A DNA stretch of 64,000 bases from Arenibacter latericius DSM 15913 (GTDB lineage Bacteria; Bacteroidota; Bacteroidia; Flavobacteriales; Flavobacteriaceae), in assembly GCF_000424985.1 (NCBI RefSeq), contig NZ_AUKX01000003.1, positions 1-64,000 on the forward strand, written 5' to 3'. Positions 1-9,461 of the stretch are shown in pieces (the stretch's first letter is position 1; every line of letters begins with the position of its first letter). Position numbers and translations under genes: made by a program. Under the pieces are notes generated by a model, which made no database searches, had not been told where the DNA came from, and saw only the letters and a program-made list of their open reading frames with translations.

Positions 1-3000
1 TGGTCTGCACACAGCCACCTGCATCAGTTACGCTAATGGTATAGGTACCTGTTTGGGTAAGACCTGTAAATACATTGCTGGCTTGTGGGCCTAAAACATT
101 GGAACTAGGGTCAGTTAGTTGGTATTCATATCCTCCCCAGCCGTCGGTAGCAGTAATGGTCACAGATCCATCCGCTGAACAAGTCAATGGGCTAACTGCA
201 AAAGTAAAGTCCATCACCGAAGATGGCTCACTCACGGTAACCGTTGCCGTATCACTACAATTGGTAGTATCGTCCGTAACTGTAATAGTATAATCACCGG
301 CAACAAGACCAGTTAAGTTAATTGTATTTGAAGACTGAGCTGCAACTGCTGTAGCCCCGTTAATAGAATAACTATAAGTACTGTTAAAATCACTTACAAA
401 GAAATCTACTGCACCGTCTGCATTTCCTAAACAGGTTATGTTGCTAACTAAACTACCCGACACCAGAATGGGATCTATTGGAGTAATAGTATAAGTTTCT
501 TCATAAGAACACCCTTTACTATCTGTTACTCTAAAAGTATAGGTATCTGGGGCCAAATTATTAAAGGTAGCCGTCTTTCCTGAAATAGTAGTTGCAGCAA
601 TAGTAGCTGGTGCGATGATCTCTATGTTTAAAGGATCAAATCCATTTATAGCGGTTACAGTTACATTGGATGTTTGGGTTGGACAATTTGGTGCTGTTGA
701 TGAAAAAGTTAAATCGGTAGGCTCATCTAATGGAGCTAGGACTATGGTATTAGTAACAAAAGTACAAAGTGTTGCATCCCTAATAGTAATACTATAACTA
801 CCGCTAGTTAGATTAGAGAAAGTTTCTGCCCCTGGACCAGAGACAAAATTTACACCATCTATACTATAGGAGTAGGGCGCAGTACCCCCAGTTACATTCT
901 GAACTTCAATAATCCCGTCTTGTAGACAGGTATAATCCTGCACTAAAACAGCGTCACCAGAAACAGCGTCTACTGGTCCTCCAATAGTAAAAGTTTCTAT
1001 AAAATCGCAACTGTCATTGCCTTTAGTTTGAGTAAGGGTTACTGTATAATCACCCTGTGGTAAATTTGTAAAAGTACCTGAGGAGTTACTAATTATACTG
1101 CCATCTGGATAAGTAAGGGAATAGTCAACCTTATAGCCACCCGTTGTGCCCATGTTAAAAGTAATTGCCCCATCTTCAGCTCCAAAACAAGACTCATTAG
1201 TAACTGAAGTTGTGTATTCCACAGCAGGAACCAAATCAATGTTAACGGTATTAGAAAATACGTAACAATTGTTCCTATCCACCACTATAAAGGTATAATC
1301 TCCTGGATTTAGAATGTCAAAAATTACACTAGTTTGATATTCACTTGGTGGTATTGCAGTTACATCTGGGTAGGAGATAACCGTATTACCATTATCATCT
1401 ACATAGGACCAAATAGCATAGGTATGAGGTGTTCTACCCCCATTAGAATCCATTTGAATATTTCCCTCTCTACAACTAATATGTTGGGAAACCCGTGCTG
1501 TTAAACTTAAATCAGCCTCATTTAAGACAGTTACTTTTTCTTCCTTGTAACAGCCATCATCGGTACGAACACTAACTATATAATTTCCTGCATTTAAATT
1601 GGAAAAAGTAAAATTGTTATTCGGTTGAGCAGTCTCATTATCAAGAAAAGTGCCGTTACCACCGTTACTACCATCATCAATCCTAATTTCATATTCATAA
1701 TTACCTTCAACATTCAATGCCTGAATGTTTATACTTCCTAGTGTACTACATGTAGTTCCTGTTGCTGTGGTATTTAATTGAAAATCTCGATCTCTAATTC
1801 CGATATCGGGGGTAGTGAATTCACAAGACCCATCAATTGGCTCTCCTGTATTGGTATCAAGTTGAGTAACTCCTATTCTATAAGCACCATTTGTGTCGAT
1901 TTCAAAACTTGGTCCATTATTAGCACTGTAAGGCACTACGATAGTATTATTAGCTATATCATATAATTGATACCCATATCCTAAACCTAAATTGGTAATA
2001 GTAATATTTCCTGGCGTTGTACAGATAATATCATTTGAGGTGTACTGTATATCTAGATTGTTTTGAAATACATTAAAGTAGAAACGACTAAAACATCCGC
2101 CTTGATAGTTAATTACTAAACGGTATTTCCCTTCTTGGTTAGCCGTAAAATTTTCTCCAGTAGAAACCTGGTTCCAGGTACAGGTAGCATTCTTATTGCC
2201 ACAATCGTCCCCTGAATCCGTACAGCTGCCTTCTACCAATTTTTCCCAAACCATACTCTGGGCATCGGTGATGTTCACTTCTATTAATTGTGAATCATTT
2301 ACCCCGCATAGGAAAATTTTAGGTAGGGGACTTCCATCCACGGAGCAACTGACAATTTCCCCTTGAATATCGTTGGTAGGATCTGCATCATTGTTTCTAT
2401 TGTTAAAGAAGTCTACAATAGGGTTCGTTTGGGTAGTCCCAAAACGCTCAACGGTCATGATTTCCTTAAAACCTTTACAGGGATCGGCAACAATCTTATC
2501 TACAATATAGGTCCCTGGATCACGAACAATAAATGTACTAGGGTCATTATCCGGATCTCCGTCTGTAATAAGAGTGTCCGAAGCGTCCAACACCCCATTA
2601 CCATTTTCATCCTTATACCATTTATAATCGTCAAAACCATCTCCAGCATCTAGAATAACTTGCTCTCCACAAAGTTGTACCGTCCTGGCAAAATTACAAT
2701 CATCTAAATTATCTAATAAGAAATTGGTAGCACCTGGAGAGGCAAATCCACAACCGTCAAAATCATGAGCAGAAGGATCATCGGTAATAATGTTACTATT
2801 CAGTCTTCCTTGATAGGTAGAATAGGCCAAGTTTTGAATTATATTAGAACAGGCGTCTATAAAATCAAAGCAGTTTTCTGCTACGGTTACCTGCATACGA
2901 ATACTACTTGCTGAATGCCCTTTAACCACTAAATTATTTGGAATACTAAAGATTACCGTTCTTGTAGGTTCATCAAAAGTATAAGTGACCCCGGCTGGTA

Positions 3001-4348
3001 AGTTAAGGTTGGCCTCATTTAAGGAGACATTGACAGGAAGGATATCTTTTATCGTTAAATTTTCTGCATCATCATTCCCAACATTCTGAAATTCTAATAC
3101 ATAATTCAAGGTTTGTCCTAAATTAACCCCTGCACCTGTAATATCGTTCCCTGCAATATCTTCTACTGTCTTCTTAAGATTTATAATAGGTTCTATAATC
3201 TCAACATCAAAAGAGGTAAAGAAAATATCATACTTGTCTTGAGTAGAACTTGCCCGTAAAACGGCTCCAGTTTCACCGTTGGGGATAACCGTTTTAAATT
3301 GGTTAGCTATCGGAAATAAATCCACATCCCAACCCAAGGTATTTATTGAGTTAGGATTTCTATCGGTAACAATAGCATCTGCTATGGTTATATTACTATT
3401 AAAAAAGTTATTAGCTGGGTTTACGGTATTTCCTAAGGGTGTAAAACTAGCATTACTGTTCGCTTTTATCGAAAGTCCGTCTCCTCCAATTCTATTATCA
3501 CCCTCAAGAGCCGCAACACCAAGTTGAGCATTTACTGGAAAAGGGTCGGGTAGGGTGGTAAAACCGTTAAAGGGAATGTCTACCGTTTCACCAGATTTTA
3601 TTCCAGCGTACCCATCAAAAGTAGTAATGAATTTTCCAGGTAAACTTGGATTTTCATATACAACAACCATTTTCCATCCCCCAGAAACCCCACCAGAAAC
3701 ATTATCCCCAGAACTTGCCCTAATATTGGCTGCAAAATATTCCCCATTAGGATCGGCCATTCCACTAACAATAGACGTAATATCCTTATAACAAGCATAT
3801 GGGCTATAGGAACCAAAATCGGCATCGCCTTCCCCATCAAATAAAATTTCATCAGCCGTTAAGTCTTGATAAGTTCCTCCTGGTGTTCTAAATTTTATCT
3901 GATCAAAACCACTTCTATTATCTTCTTTAAAAACTGCAGACCAATATAGTCCGGCATACCTTACCTTAGCACAGCTAATATCAGGTACCGTTAAAATAGC
4001 ACTACTACTACTAAATGTAGATGGGTCACCATCTACATCTATATATTGCATGTTTAGGTTGTCATTGTATTCCGAAGAGTTGCCCACCTCATTATAGGGG
4101 TCATTAGGTGATACTTCTGGATAATGAATAGTTTCCCGAACCCACCGTCCATTTCTCCTCACCCATCTTCTTTCACTATAGGCATCTGCTTGCCTATTGA
4201 CAATATTATTAGCAATAAAAGTAATATCACCTCTAATTTCATCTGCATACCGAACCTCAAAATCGTTTTTTACTTGAGAAAATGCACTTATAGTGCCCAA
4301 TAGTAAAAAACAAGTTAAAAACAGATACTTGTAGGATATTGGTTTCAT
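1..4348 (-). CDS. SprB-like giant T9SS surface/adhesin protein (partial, C-terminus off window)
   Basis: The frame opens at an ATG (4348-4346) and stays in register to the left edge, about 1,449 codons with no stop in the stretches I translated, so the C-terminus is missing. Residues 1-25 form a Sec signal peptide (MKPISYKYLFLTCFLLLG...AFSQ). The N-terminal part contains a DUF11-like stretch around residues 390-480 (NLKKTVEDIAGN, LNYVLEFQNVGN). From about 2 kb down to position 1 the protein consists of Ig/PKD-like repeats of roughly 80-90 residues, each with a YTI.VTD type strand and a following G-C pair, as in SprB repeats. SprB is the mobile gliding adhesin of flavobacteria, exported by T9SS. 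The neighbouring PorP/SprF gene supports that route. It could instead be a non-motility adhesin of the same architecture; the missing C-terminal sorting domain would help decide. Confidence 0.8.
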   Translation of the reverse strand, partial: MKPISYKYLFLTCFLLLGTISAFSQVKNDFEVRYADEIRGDITFIANNIVNRQADAYSERRWVRRNGRWVRETIHYPEVSPNDPYNEVGNSSEYNDNLNMQYIDVDGDPSTFSSSSAILTVPDISCAKVRYAGLYWSAVFKEDNRSGFDQIKFRTPGGTYQDLTADEILFDGEGDADFGSYSPYACYKDITSIVSGMADPNGEYFAANIRASSGDNVSGGVSGGWKMVVVYENPSLPGKFITTFDGYAGIKSGETVDIPFNGFTTLPDPFPVNAQLGVAALEGDNRIGGDGLSIKANSNASFTPLGNTVNPANNFFNSNITIADAIVTDRNPNSINTLGWDVDLFPIANQFKTVIPNGETGAVLRASSTQDKYDIFFTSFDVEIIEPIINLKKTVEDIAGNDITGAGVNLGQTLNYVLEFQNVGNDDAENLTIKDILPVNVSLNEANLNLPAGVTYTFDEPTRTVIFSIPNNLVVKGHSASSIRMQVTVAENCFDFIDACSNIIQNLAYSTYQGRLNSNIITDDPSAHDFDGCGFASPGATNFLLDNLDDCNFARTVQLCGEQVILDAGDGFDDYKWYKDENGNGVLDASDTLITDGDPDNDPSTFIVRDPGTYIVDKIVADPCKGFKEIMTVERFGTTQTNPIVDFFNNRNNDADPTNDIQGEIVSCSVDGSPLPKIFLCGVNDSQLIEVNITDAQSMVWEKLVEGSCTDSGDDCGNKNATCTWNQVSTGENFTANQEGKYRLVINYQGGCFSRFYFNVFQNNLDIQYTSNDIICTTPGNITITNLGLGYGYQLYDIANNTIVVPYSANNGPSFEIDTNGAYRIGVTQLDTNTGEPIDGSCEFTTPDIGIRDRDFQLNTTATGTTCSTLGSINIQALNVEGNYEYEIRIDDGSNGGNGTFLDNETAQPNNNFTFSNLNAGNYIVSVRTDDGCYKEEKVTVLNEADLSLTARVSQHISCREGNIQMDSNGGRTPHTYAIWSYVDDNGNTVISYPDVTAIPPSEYQTSVIFDILNPGDYTFIVVDRNNCYVFSNTVNIDLVPAVEYTTSVTNESCFGAEDGAITFNMGTTGGYKVDYSLTYPDGSIISNSSGTFTNLPQGDYTVTLTQTKGNDSCDFIETFTIGGPVDAVSGDAVLVQDYTCLQDGIIEVQNVTGGTAPYSYSIDGVNFVSGPGAETFSNLTSGSYSITIRDATLCTFVTNTIVLAPLDEPTDLTFSSTAPNCPTQTSNVTVTAINGFDPLNIEIIAPATIAATTISGKTATFNNLAPDTYTFRVTDSKGCSYEETYTITPIDPILVSGSLVSNITCLGNADGAVDFFVSDFNSTYSYSINGATAVAAQSSNTINLTGLVAGDYTITVTDDTTNCSDTATVTVSEPSSVMDFTFAVSPLTCSADGSVTITATDGWGGYEYQLTDPSSNVLGPQASNVFTGLTQTGTYTISVTDAGGCVQT

Positions 4349-4809
4349 GTGAAAATAGATTTTGGTTAAATACTGGTGACGCACTTTGGTTGGTTTAATG
4401 GTTTAAGAAACAAGACTGTTTTTTATCGAGTAGGAAGCTGAAATACAATCAATTCCCAATACAATCCTATTCAAAACAAATATTGACCTTAATAAGGAGG
4501 CGATAAATTTATTGTTGTAGAGGTGGGTAATTTTGTTGTGAAACCCATGGATCGTATGGTATGGGATTTCACATTTAACCGATTAAAATTAAAAGGAGGT
4601 ATAAAATAAAAATTGGGTAGATGATCACTTCCCATTATAGAAGTGATTATACACAACAACACCCTATATACAAAGGATTCTCTATTAACAAAAAATAGAG
4701 GAATACACCTTGTTTAGGGCATAAAAATAGAGCTAAGATGTAGAAATCTTTTACCTATAAAATGTATGAGAAAGTTGTTAATGAGTATCCCTAAATACAG
4801 TGACCTTAT
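4349..4809. other. Intergenic region between PorP/SprF-like and SprB-like genes
   Basis: This 461-base gap has no credible ORF. It holds two dyads: 4621-4650 (see terminator entry) and an imperfect stem at 4538-4572 (GTGAAACCCAT pairing with ATGGGATTTCAC, one bulged base). The gap and hairpins suggest that transcription of the SprB-like gene is at least partly uncoupled from the two genes upstream. I could not find a convincing TAnnTTTG promoter for the minus strand. Confidence 0.6.
4621..4650 (-). terminator. Possible terminator/attenuator hairpin after the PorP/SprF-like gene
   Basis: The arms (core ATCACTTC and GAAGTGAT, extended to 11 pairs with one G-T) enclose an 8-base loop. Read on the minus strand, the stem is followed after about 8 bases by a T-rich run (tttttatttt). 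It lies 160 bases past the stop codon of the PorP/SprF-like gene, so partial read-through into the SprB-like gene is possible. Confidence 0.4.
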
Positions 4810-6897
4810 TTAGCTTATCTGGTTAGAGGCCACTTTCATAATCCACACCTTTTCGTTATAGGAATTATCTATTTTAGAATAATAAGATACCAAAGCATTA
4901 TTCCAAGAATCGTATTTCTTTAAATAAACATACCGATAGTTATTTTTAGGGTTTATAAAATAGCTGGCACTATATCCCTGAGCATTTAATAATTTCACAA
5001 ACTTATTCGCATTGTGAGCATTGGCGAAAACATTCGCTATTATATAATAGGCATTTCCACCATGCTTTCTGTATTCCTTAGGAGTACTAGTAGTTGTAGC
5101 CTCACCGCCTACATTGTCCTTAACCACAACATTTTTTTGTAGTTTATCCACAGCGTATTGGGAAGATGTTCCCTTAAGCTTGTTTACGTTATTCACATAA
5201 GCTTTATCCCGATCACTACGGTTATCAACATTCATAATCCACAAATCTTCCTGATAAGATCCATTAAATTTTGACTTATGAGCGGCAAGAGCTTCTTGCC
5301 ATGTGTCATACCTTTCTAGATATACGTATTTTAGTCCGTTCCTTTTATTTTTAAAATGTGCTGCACTTATTCCATTATTAGCAAGTTGATCTACAAACTG
5401 ATTCATATAGCGATCGCCTTTGTAAACATTAGCCACCACGTAATAACCATTATCGACCCCCTCTAAGTTTGTAAACTTTTTACTTCTGATATTTTGACGC
5501 TTAGCCATCTCGGTAAACTGGTCTTTTTCCACAACATCCTTTTTAGTGTTATTACTTAGATGCCCCTTATTTGCACTTTTTCCGACAGCAGGCTTAGGTT
5601 GTAATGCTTCTTTTATTCCAATTGGTTTTTCACTTTTCTCTTGTTGGCTAGTCTGCCGTGCTAAAGCCCCCTTTTCATTATTAGGCAGGTACATCTTCTT
5701 AGCTTTTTCTACTAGGTCCGGACGTTTCCCTTGGATCTCATTTTGCACCATTTTCATGACCATTTCAAATCTACGCTCCAAGTCTTTCTGCCGATTAGCT
5801 TCCAAAGAGTCTTGCCTAAACATTAGTTCTGCCAATACCTCATTGTTCTCTGCAAGTGCCTTTCTTAATTTTTCCAATTCCTCCTCCTGACCTAGGACTT
5901 CCTCTTTAGTATCCACTTCATTTTCTACTAATTCCTCATAATCATCTTGTAACATTACCCTGTCATCAGTAAGGGTAGGGGTAATAGAATAGGCAAAGGA
6001 TATTTCATGAGTTAGTCCAAAATTATCAAAGTTGTTAGACAAACCCTTTTCCATAGTATAACCTAAAGAAAGTCGTTCATTAATATTAAATCCAATTCCA
6101 GCCGAAGCACCGTAAAAATCATCATATCCAGTTTGTACCCAACCAAGTTTTGGTAGATCTAATATTAGACTTCCCCCAAGGACTACTTCGTCCTGACCCA
6201 CTTTTCTAACTCGGGCTAATGGCATCAAACGTCCCTTCTCAAAAATTCCTTTCTCATTTTCAAACTCATGGGTATATTGTAGGTGACTAGAAAAGGTCTT
6301 ATCTTGAAATTCACTTACAGATTTGTTCGTTTTTAAATTGTAATCGAACAGGTTCTCTGCAAAAACACCAAAATCAAACTTACCATAAGAGAGATTAAAT
6401 CCAGGTTGAAAAGACAGTAAATTGGATTCCTGAAGGCCGTTTAAGGAAGGGTCATTGGGATCTAAGGCAGATGCCCTATTTCTATCAAAGCCACTATTGT
6501 AATAGGCTAAATTTGCTCCAAATGTAAAATTACTTTTATCACTTAATTTTACCCCATAGGCATAATTTGCCATCACCCCATAATTGGTTATTAAACCCTC
6601 TCTTTGGGTATATAGACTTAATCCTATACCATTTCTATCGCTTACCCTACCGCTGTAACTTAAAAAGTAATCTTGATTATTATCATCAAATGATACCGAT
6701 TGGTTTCTATGGAGTAGATTTATATATGATTTATTCTCCCTTACCGTAGAAAAGGTAGGATTTATAAGAAATCTATTAAACTTTAATAGGTTCTGTGAAG
6801 GAACATCATAAGAGATAAACGGACTATCCTCTTGGGCACTTAGAGCAGCAAATCCCAGTAGGAAAAATAGAATATATAAAAAGTTTTTCTTGTACAT
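4810..6897 (-). CDS. PorP/SprF family T9SS outer-membrane protein with two C-terminal SPOR-like repeats
   Basis: The 695-residue protein starts with a signal peptide (MYKKNFLYILFFLLGFAALSAQ). Residues about 25-310 are a Bacteroidota-specific outer-membrane barrel of the PorP/SprF type (FDFGVFAENLFDYNLK, GIGFNINERLSLGYTMEKG). Residues 315-400 are an acidic, heptad-rich coiled coil. Two related segments follow, about 483-560 and 616-692, each running YY(V/I)(V/I)ANV ... F(V/K)..L...G..A..F ... YVYL..YD(T/S)W..AL ... WIM.V. This is the fold pattern of SPOR domains, which bind peptidoglycan in other proteins. PorP/SprF proteins usually work as partner or anchor of a specific T9SS substrate; here the flanking SprB-like protein is the obvious client. 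A 6-base gap to the upstream gene indicates co-transcription. Confidence 0.85.
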   Translation of the reverse strand: MYKKNFLYILFFLLGFAALSAQEDSPFISYDVPSQNLLKFNRFLINPTFSTVRENKSYINLLHRNQSVSFDDNNQDYFLSYSGRVSDRNGIGLSLYTQREGLITNYGVMANYAYGVKLSDKSNFTFGANLAYYNSGFDRNRASALDPNDPSLNGLQESNLLSFQPGFNLSYGKFDFGVFAENLFDYNLKTNKSVSEFQDKTFSSHLQYTHEFENEKGIFEKGRLMPLARVRKVGQDEVVLGGSLILDLPKLGWVQTGYDDFYGASAGIGFNINERLSLGYTMEKGLSNNFDNFGLTHEISFAYSITPTLTDDRVMLQDDYEELVENEVDTKEEVLGQEEELEKLRKALAENNEVLAELMFRQDSLEANRQKDLERRFEMVMKMVQNEIQGKRPDLVEKAKKMYLPNNEKGALARQTSQQEKSEKPIGIKEALQPKPAVGKSANKGHLSNNTKKDVVEKDQFTEMAKRQNIRSKKFTNLEGVDNGYYVVANVYKGDRYMNQFVDQLANNGISAAHFKNKRNGLKYVYLERYDTWQEALAAHKSKFNGSYQEDLWIMNVDNRSDRDKAYVNNVNKLKGTSSQYAVDKLQKNVVVKDNVGGEATTTSTPKEYRKHGGNAYYIIANVFANAHNANKFVKLLNAQGYSASYFINPKNNYRYVYLKKYDSWNNALVSYYSKIDNSYNEKVWIMKVASNQIS

Positions 6898-6903
6898 AGT
6901 GCG

Positions 6904-9171
6904 TTAACGTATTACTGTTATAGTTCCTTTCTTTAAAACTTGTTTCGCATTTTTAATGGTATAATAGAATACCATATTTTGCTTAGGAAACTTCATGCTT
7001 GCCTCCGGCCAATTGTTCTGATACTGAAATTGGTTAAGTACTTCTTCCCCTTTGTGATTATAGATAATTACATTAATCTCGGGATCTTTTGTATAGGTAT
7101 TGGGAAGTATCCATTGGTCATTATATCCATCCCCGTTGGCAGTGACCACATTGGGTACATTAAAAATATCTTGATAGGATACCACAAAGGTTTTACTTAC
7201 CTTACAATCGTTTACGGATGCAATTAACATATAGGTTCCTTCGGTGGTTAGAGTAATAGAGTTTGTCTCACCCAACAACACATTATTCTCATTAAACCAC
7301 TGGTAACTATCTGCTCCACTGGCAGAAACTTCTTTAGTGCCCCCTTCTGGGAATACAATTTCATTACCAGAGGGGTTGATTGTAATTAAAGAATCATCAA
7401 AAGGTGCAACCACTACTTGGTTAGAAATAAGCTCGCAACCATTTTTTGCTATCGTTAAACGATAAGTTCCAGCTTCGCTAACTATTAACTCCTCTGTTGA
7501 AGTTGGCAGAATTATTCCATCCTTAAACCATTGGAAACTTTCCCCACTTAAATCGGTTGTTGTACTAATAATAGCAGTATCCCCAGAACCACAGATAAAT
7601 GGAGCGGTACTTGTTATGGTAAGGCTCTCATTGGTTAGCAACTGAACTGGAAGGGTATTGGAAACCGAATTAAAACTATCTAAAACAGCGTTTATTTCAT
7701 AACTGCCATTTTCAACTGTATTGGTTAAACTTAGAGTATTAGAGGTGGCACCTCCTATATTAGCTCCATCCTTGGTCCACTGATAATTAAATGAAGAAAT
7801 TAAGTCCATTGTCACATTCATTTTAGAACCGTCGGAAAGTACCGCATCTATCTGTGTCACTTCTAAGGCTATACTAGTATTAATACAATTGGTATATTCT
7901 GTAGCATAGTCTATGATAAACTCAAAAGCATTAGGATTTACCACATTAGTGGTCTCTGTTACTTTGGTTGCTGTTGTACAGCTGCCTCCACTTAAGGAAA
8001 CTTCTGCATAATACACCCCTGCTGAATTAGCAATTAGAGTACTTCCTGTTTCTCCGTTTAACGCCACATTGTCTTTATACCATTGATAAGTTACAGGAGA
8101 GGCATCTGAAGAAGCACTTAAATTAATGGATCCTCCGGGTAGTACAACCATATTTGCTGGATTATCCCTAGTCACTGTAAAGATACCTGCCTGAGTAATG
8201 GAGACTGGTTCGGAGGTTTCAGTACAAATTCCGTTCCCTTGCACTTTTACGGTATATTCTCCTGGAAACTGAGGGTCATTGGTATCTAGTGTATATGTAA
8301 AGGCGCCTTGTGTATTTGGCTGAATAACATTTCCATCCTTATACCAAGTATAATAAAGTTCTGGATAGTTCATGTTAGCTTCTAGTGGTGCAACGACCTC
8401 GCCAGTACACAATGCTGTTTTAGCAGGTGAATTTATATTGAGTCCCACGCTAGAGCCAACTACAACTTCTATAGATAGGGACTGAGTATTGGAAGATCCC
8501 GAACAGGTACTTCCATAATCTAACTCTACAACGTAATATCCTGCTTCGGTAACTTCAATAGAGGGTCCATAGCCAGAGCTGGTATAAGGAGACGTATTTC
8601 TGTACCAATTATACCGATAAGTTTCTGCATTCGGAACATTGTAAACTTCTAGCGTAGTTGCTCCTCCATCACACAATTCTACTTTCATCGCTGGGGTAGC
8701 GGCGGTATCTCCCACCTCTCTAATTTTAAGCGTATTATTAAAATCGATATAATACATTTCAAATGGGTCTGATACTGGACTTGTCTTTGCGGGATTGGTA
8801 CTTCTAACTCGGAAACGATAGGCATCTCCTCTAGTAGTTTCTGGAAGTGCAAAACTGAAATCGAAATCGAAACTGGTATTCTTATCGGAAACCCTTGATA
8901 GTTCTGTAGCATTTGTAAACACCCCATTTGCATCAGAAAGTTCTAAGATAAATTCATTGTCAGATGCAACTGTAGGCAACCAAGTAAAATTTACAAAATA
9001 CTCATTAAAACTCTCCGAGCCACAAGCAGCAGTCCACACTGAATTTCCTGATAAATTTGGATTATCAGCAGGAGTTGGCTTGTTTAATGTCTGCGCAGTA
9101 CTCATGGTCATTCCCAAAGCAAAGAAGCTTAGAATAGACAATACCAATTTATTTAAGAAGTTCAGTTTCAT
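6904..9171 (-). CDS. T9SS type B sorting domain / gliding motility-associated surface protein with Ig-like repeats
   Basis: The 755-residue protein opens with a signal peptide (residues 1-27, ending MTMSTAQ). The middle is a run of Ig/PKD-like domains marked by repeated Y.W(Y/F)(K/N).(G/N) strands (YTWYKDGN, YQWYKDN, FQWFKDG, YQWFNENN) and paired cysteines. The last ~90 residues match the gliding-motility C-terminal domain, CHU_C type (NVVTANGDGYNDQWIL, NVIIYNHKGEEV, MVFYYTI). That domain is a type B T9SS signal, so the product is expected on the cell surface or secreted. Gene order (surface protein, PorP/SprF-like, SprB-like) resembles the F. johnsoniae sprC-sprD-sprB-sprF operon, but I cannot assign orthology. 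Confidence 0.82.
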   Translation of the reverse strand: MKLNFLNKLVLSILSFFALGMTMSTAQTLNKPTPADNPNLSGNSVWTAACGSESFNEYFVNFTWLPTVASDNEFILELSDANGVFTNATELSRVSDKNTSFDFDFSFALPETTRGDAYRFRVRSTNPAKTSPVSDPFEMYYIDFNNTLKIREVGDTAATPAMKVELCDGGATTLEVYNVPNAETYRYNWYRNTSPYTSSGYGPSIEVTEAGYYVVELDYGSTCSGSSNTQSLSIEVVVGSSVGLNINSPAKTALCTGEVVAPLEANMNYPELYYTWYKDGNVIQPNTQGAFTYTLDTNDPQFPGEYTVKVQGNGICTETSEPVSITQAGIFTVTRDNPANMVVLPGGSINLSASSDASPVTYQWYKDNVALNGETGSTLIANSAGVYYAEVSLSGGSCTTATKVTETTNVVNPNAFEFIIDYATEYTNCINTSIALEVTQIDAVLSDGSKMNVTMDLISSFNYQWTKDGANIGGATSNTLSLTNTVENGSYEINAVLDSFNSVSNTLPVQLLTNESLTITSTAPFICGSGDTAIISTTTDLSGESFQWFKDGIILPTSTEELIVSEAGTYRLTIAKNGCELISNQVVVAPFDDSLITINPSGNEIVFPEGGTKEVSASGADSYQWFNENNVLLGETNSITLTTEGTYMLIASVNDCKVSKTFVVSYQDIFNVPNVVTANGDGYNDQWILPNTYTKDPEINVIIYNHKGEEVLNQFQYQNNWPEASMKFPKQNMVFYYTIKNAKQVLKKGTITVIR

Positions 9172-9435
9172 ATCTTTTTGTAGTTTAGGCTACTACCAAC
9201 GTTATTTTTTTTGCCTTTTTCAACTCTATTTAGCAGTCTATTTTGTTGATAACTAGTGGGTAACTTCTCCACTTCAAGCCGTAATCACCTCATTTTCAAA
9301 GAAAGGGGATAACAAATATGTCTTATTATTGGAGTTTTTAGAATTTAAAGTTGTAAGGTTCACCAAAAGCGTTGTGAAACACACTTTCTTGTATGGTAGA
9401 TCTATTTTAAAAGCTACTTTTCAGCGCAATTTCGT

Positions 9436-9443
9436 TACCTTTG
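9436..9443 (+). promoter_or_regulatory. -7 box of glnS promoter
   Basis: TACCTTTG matches the Bacteroidota -7 consensus TAnnTTTG exactly and lies 19 bases before the glnS ATG. No TTG is seen at the expected -33 spacing. Confidence 0.55.
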
Positions 9444-9461
9444 CAGCTCAAAATTTAGACT

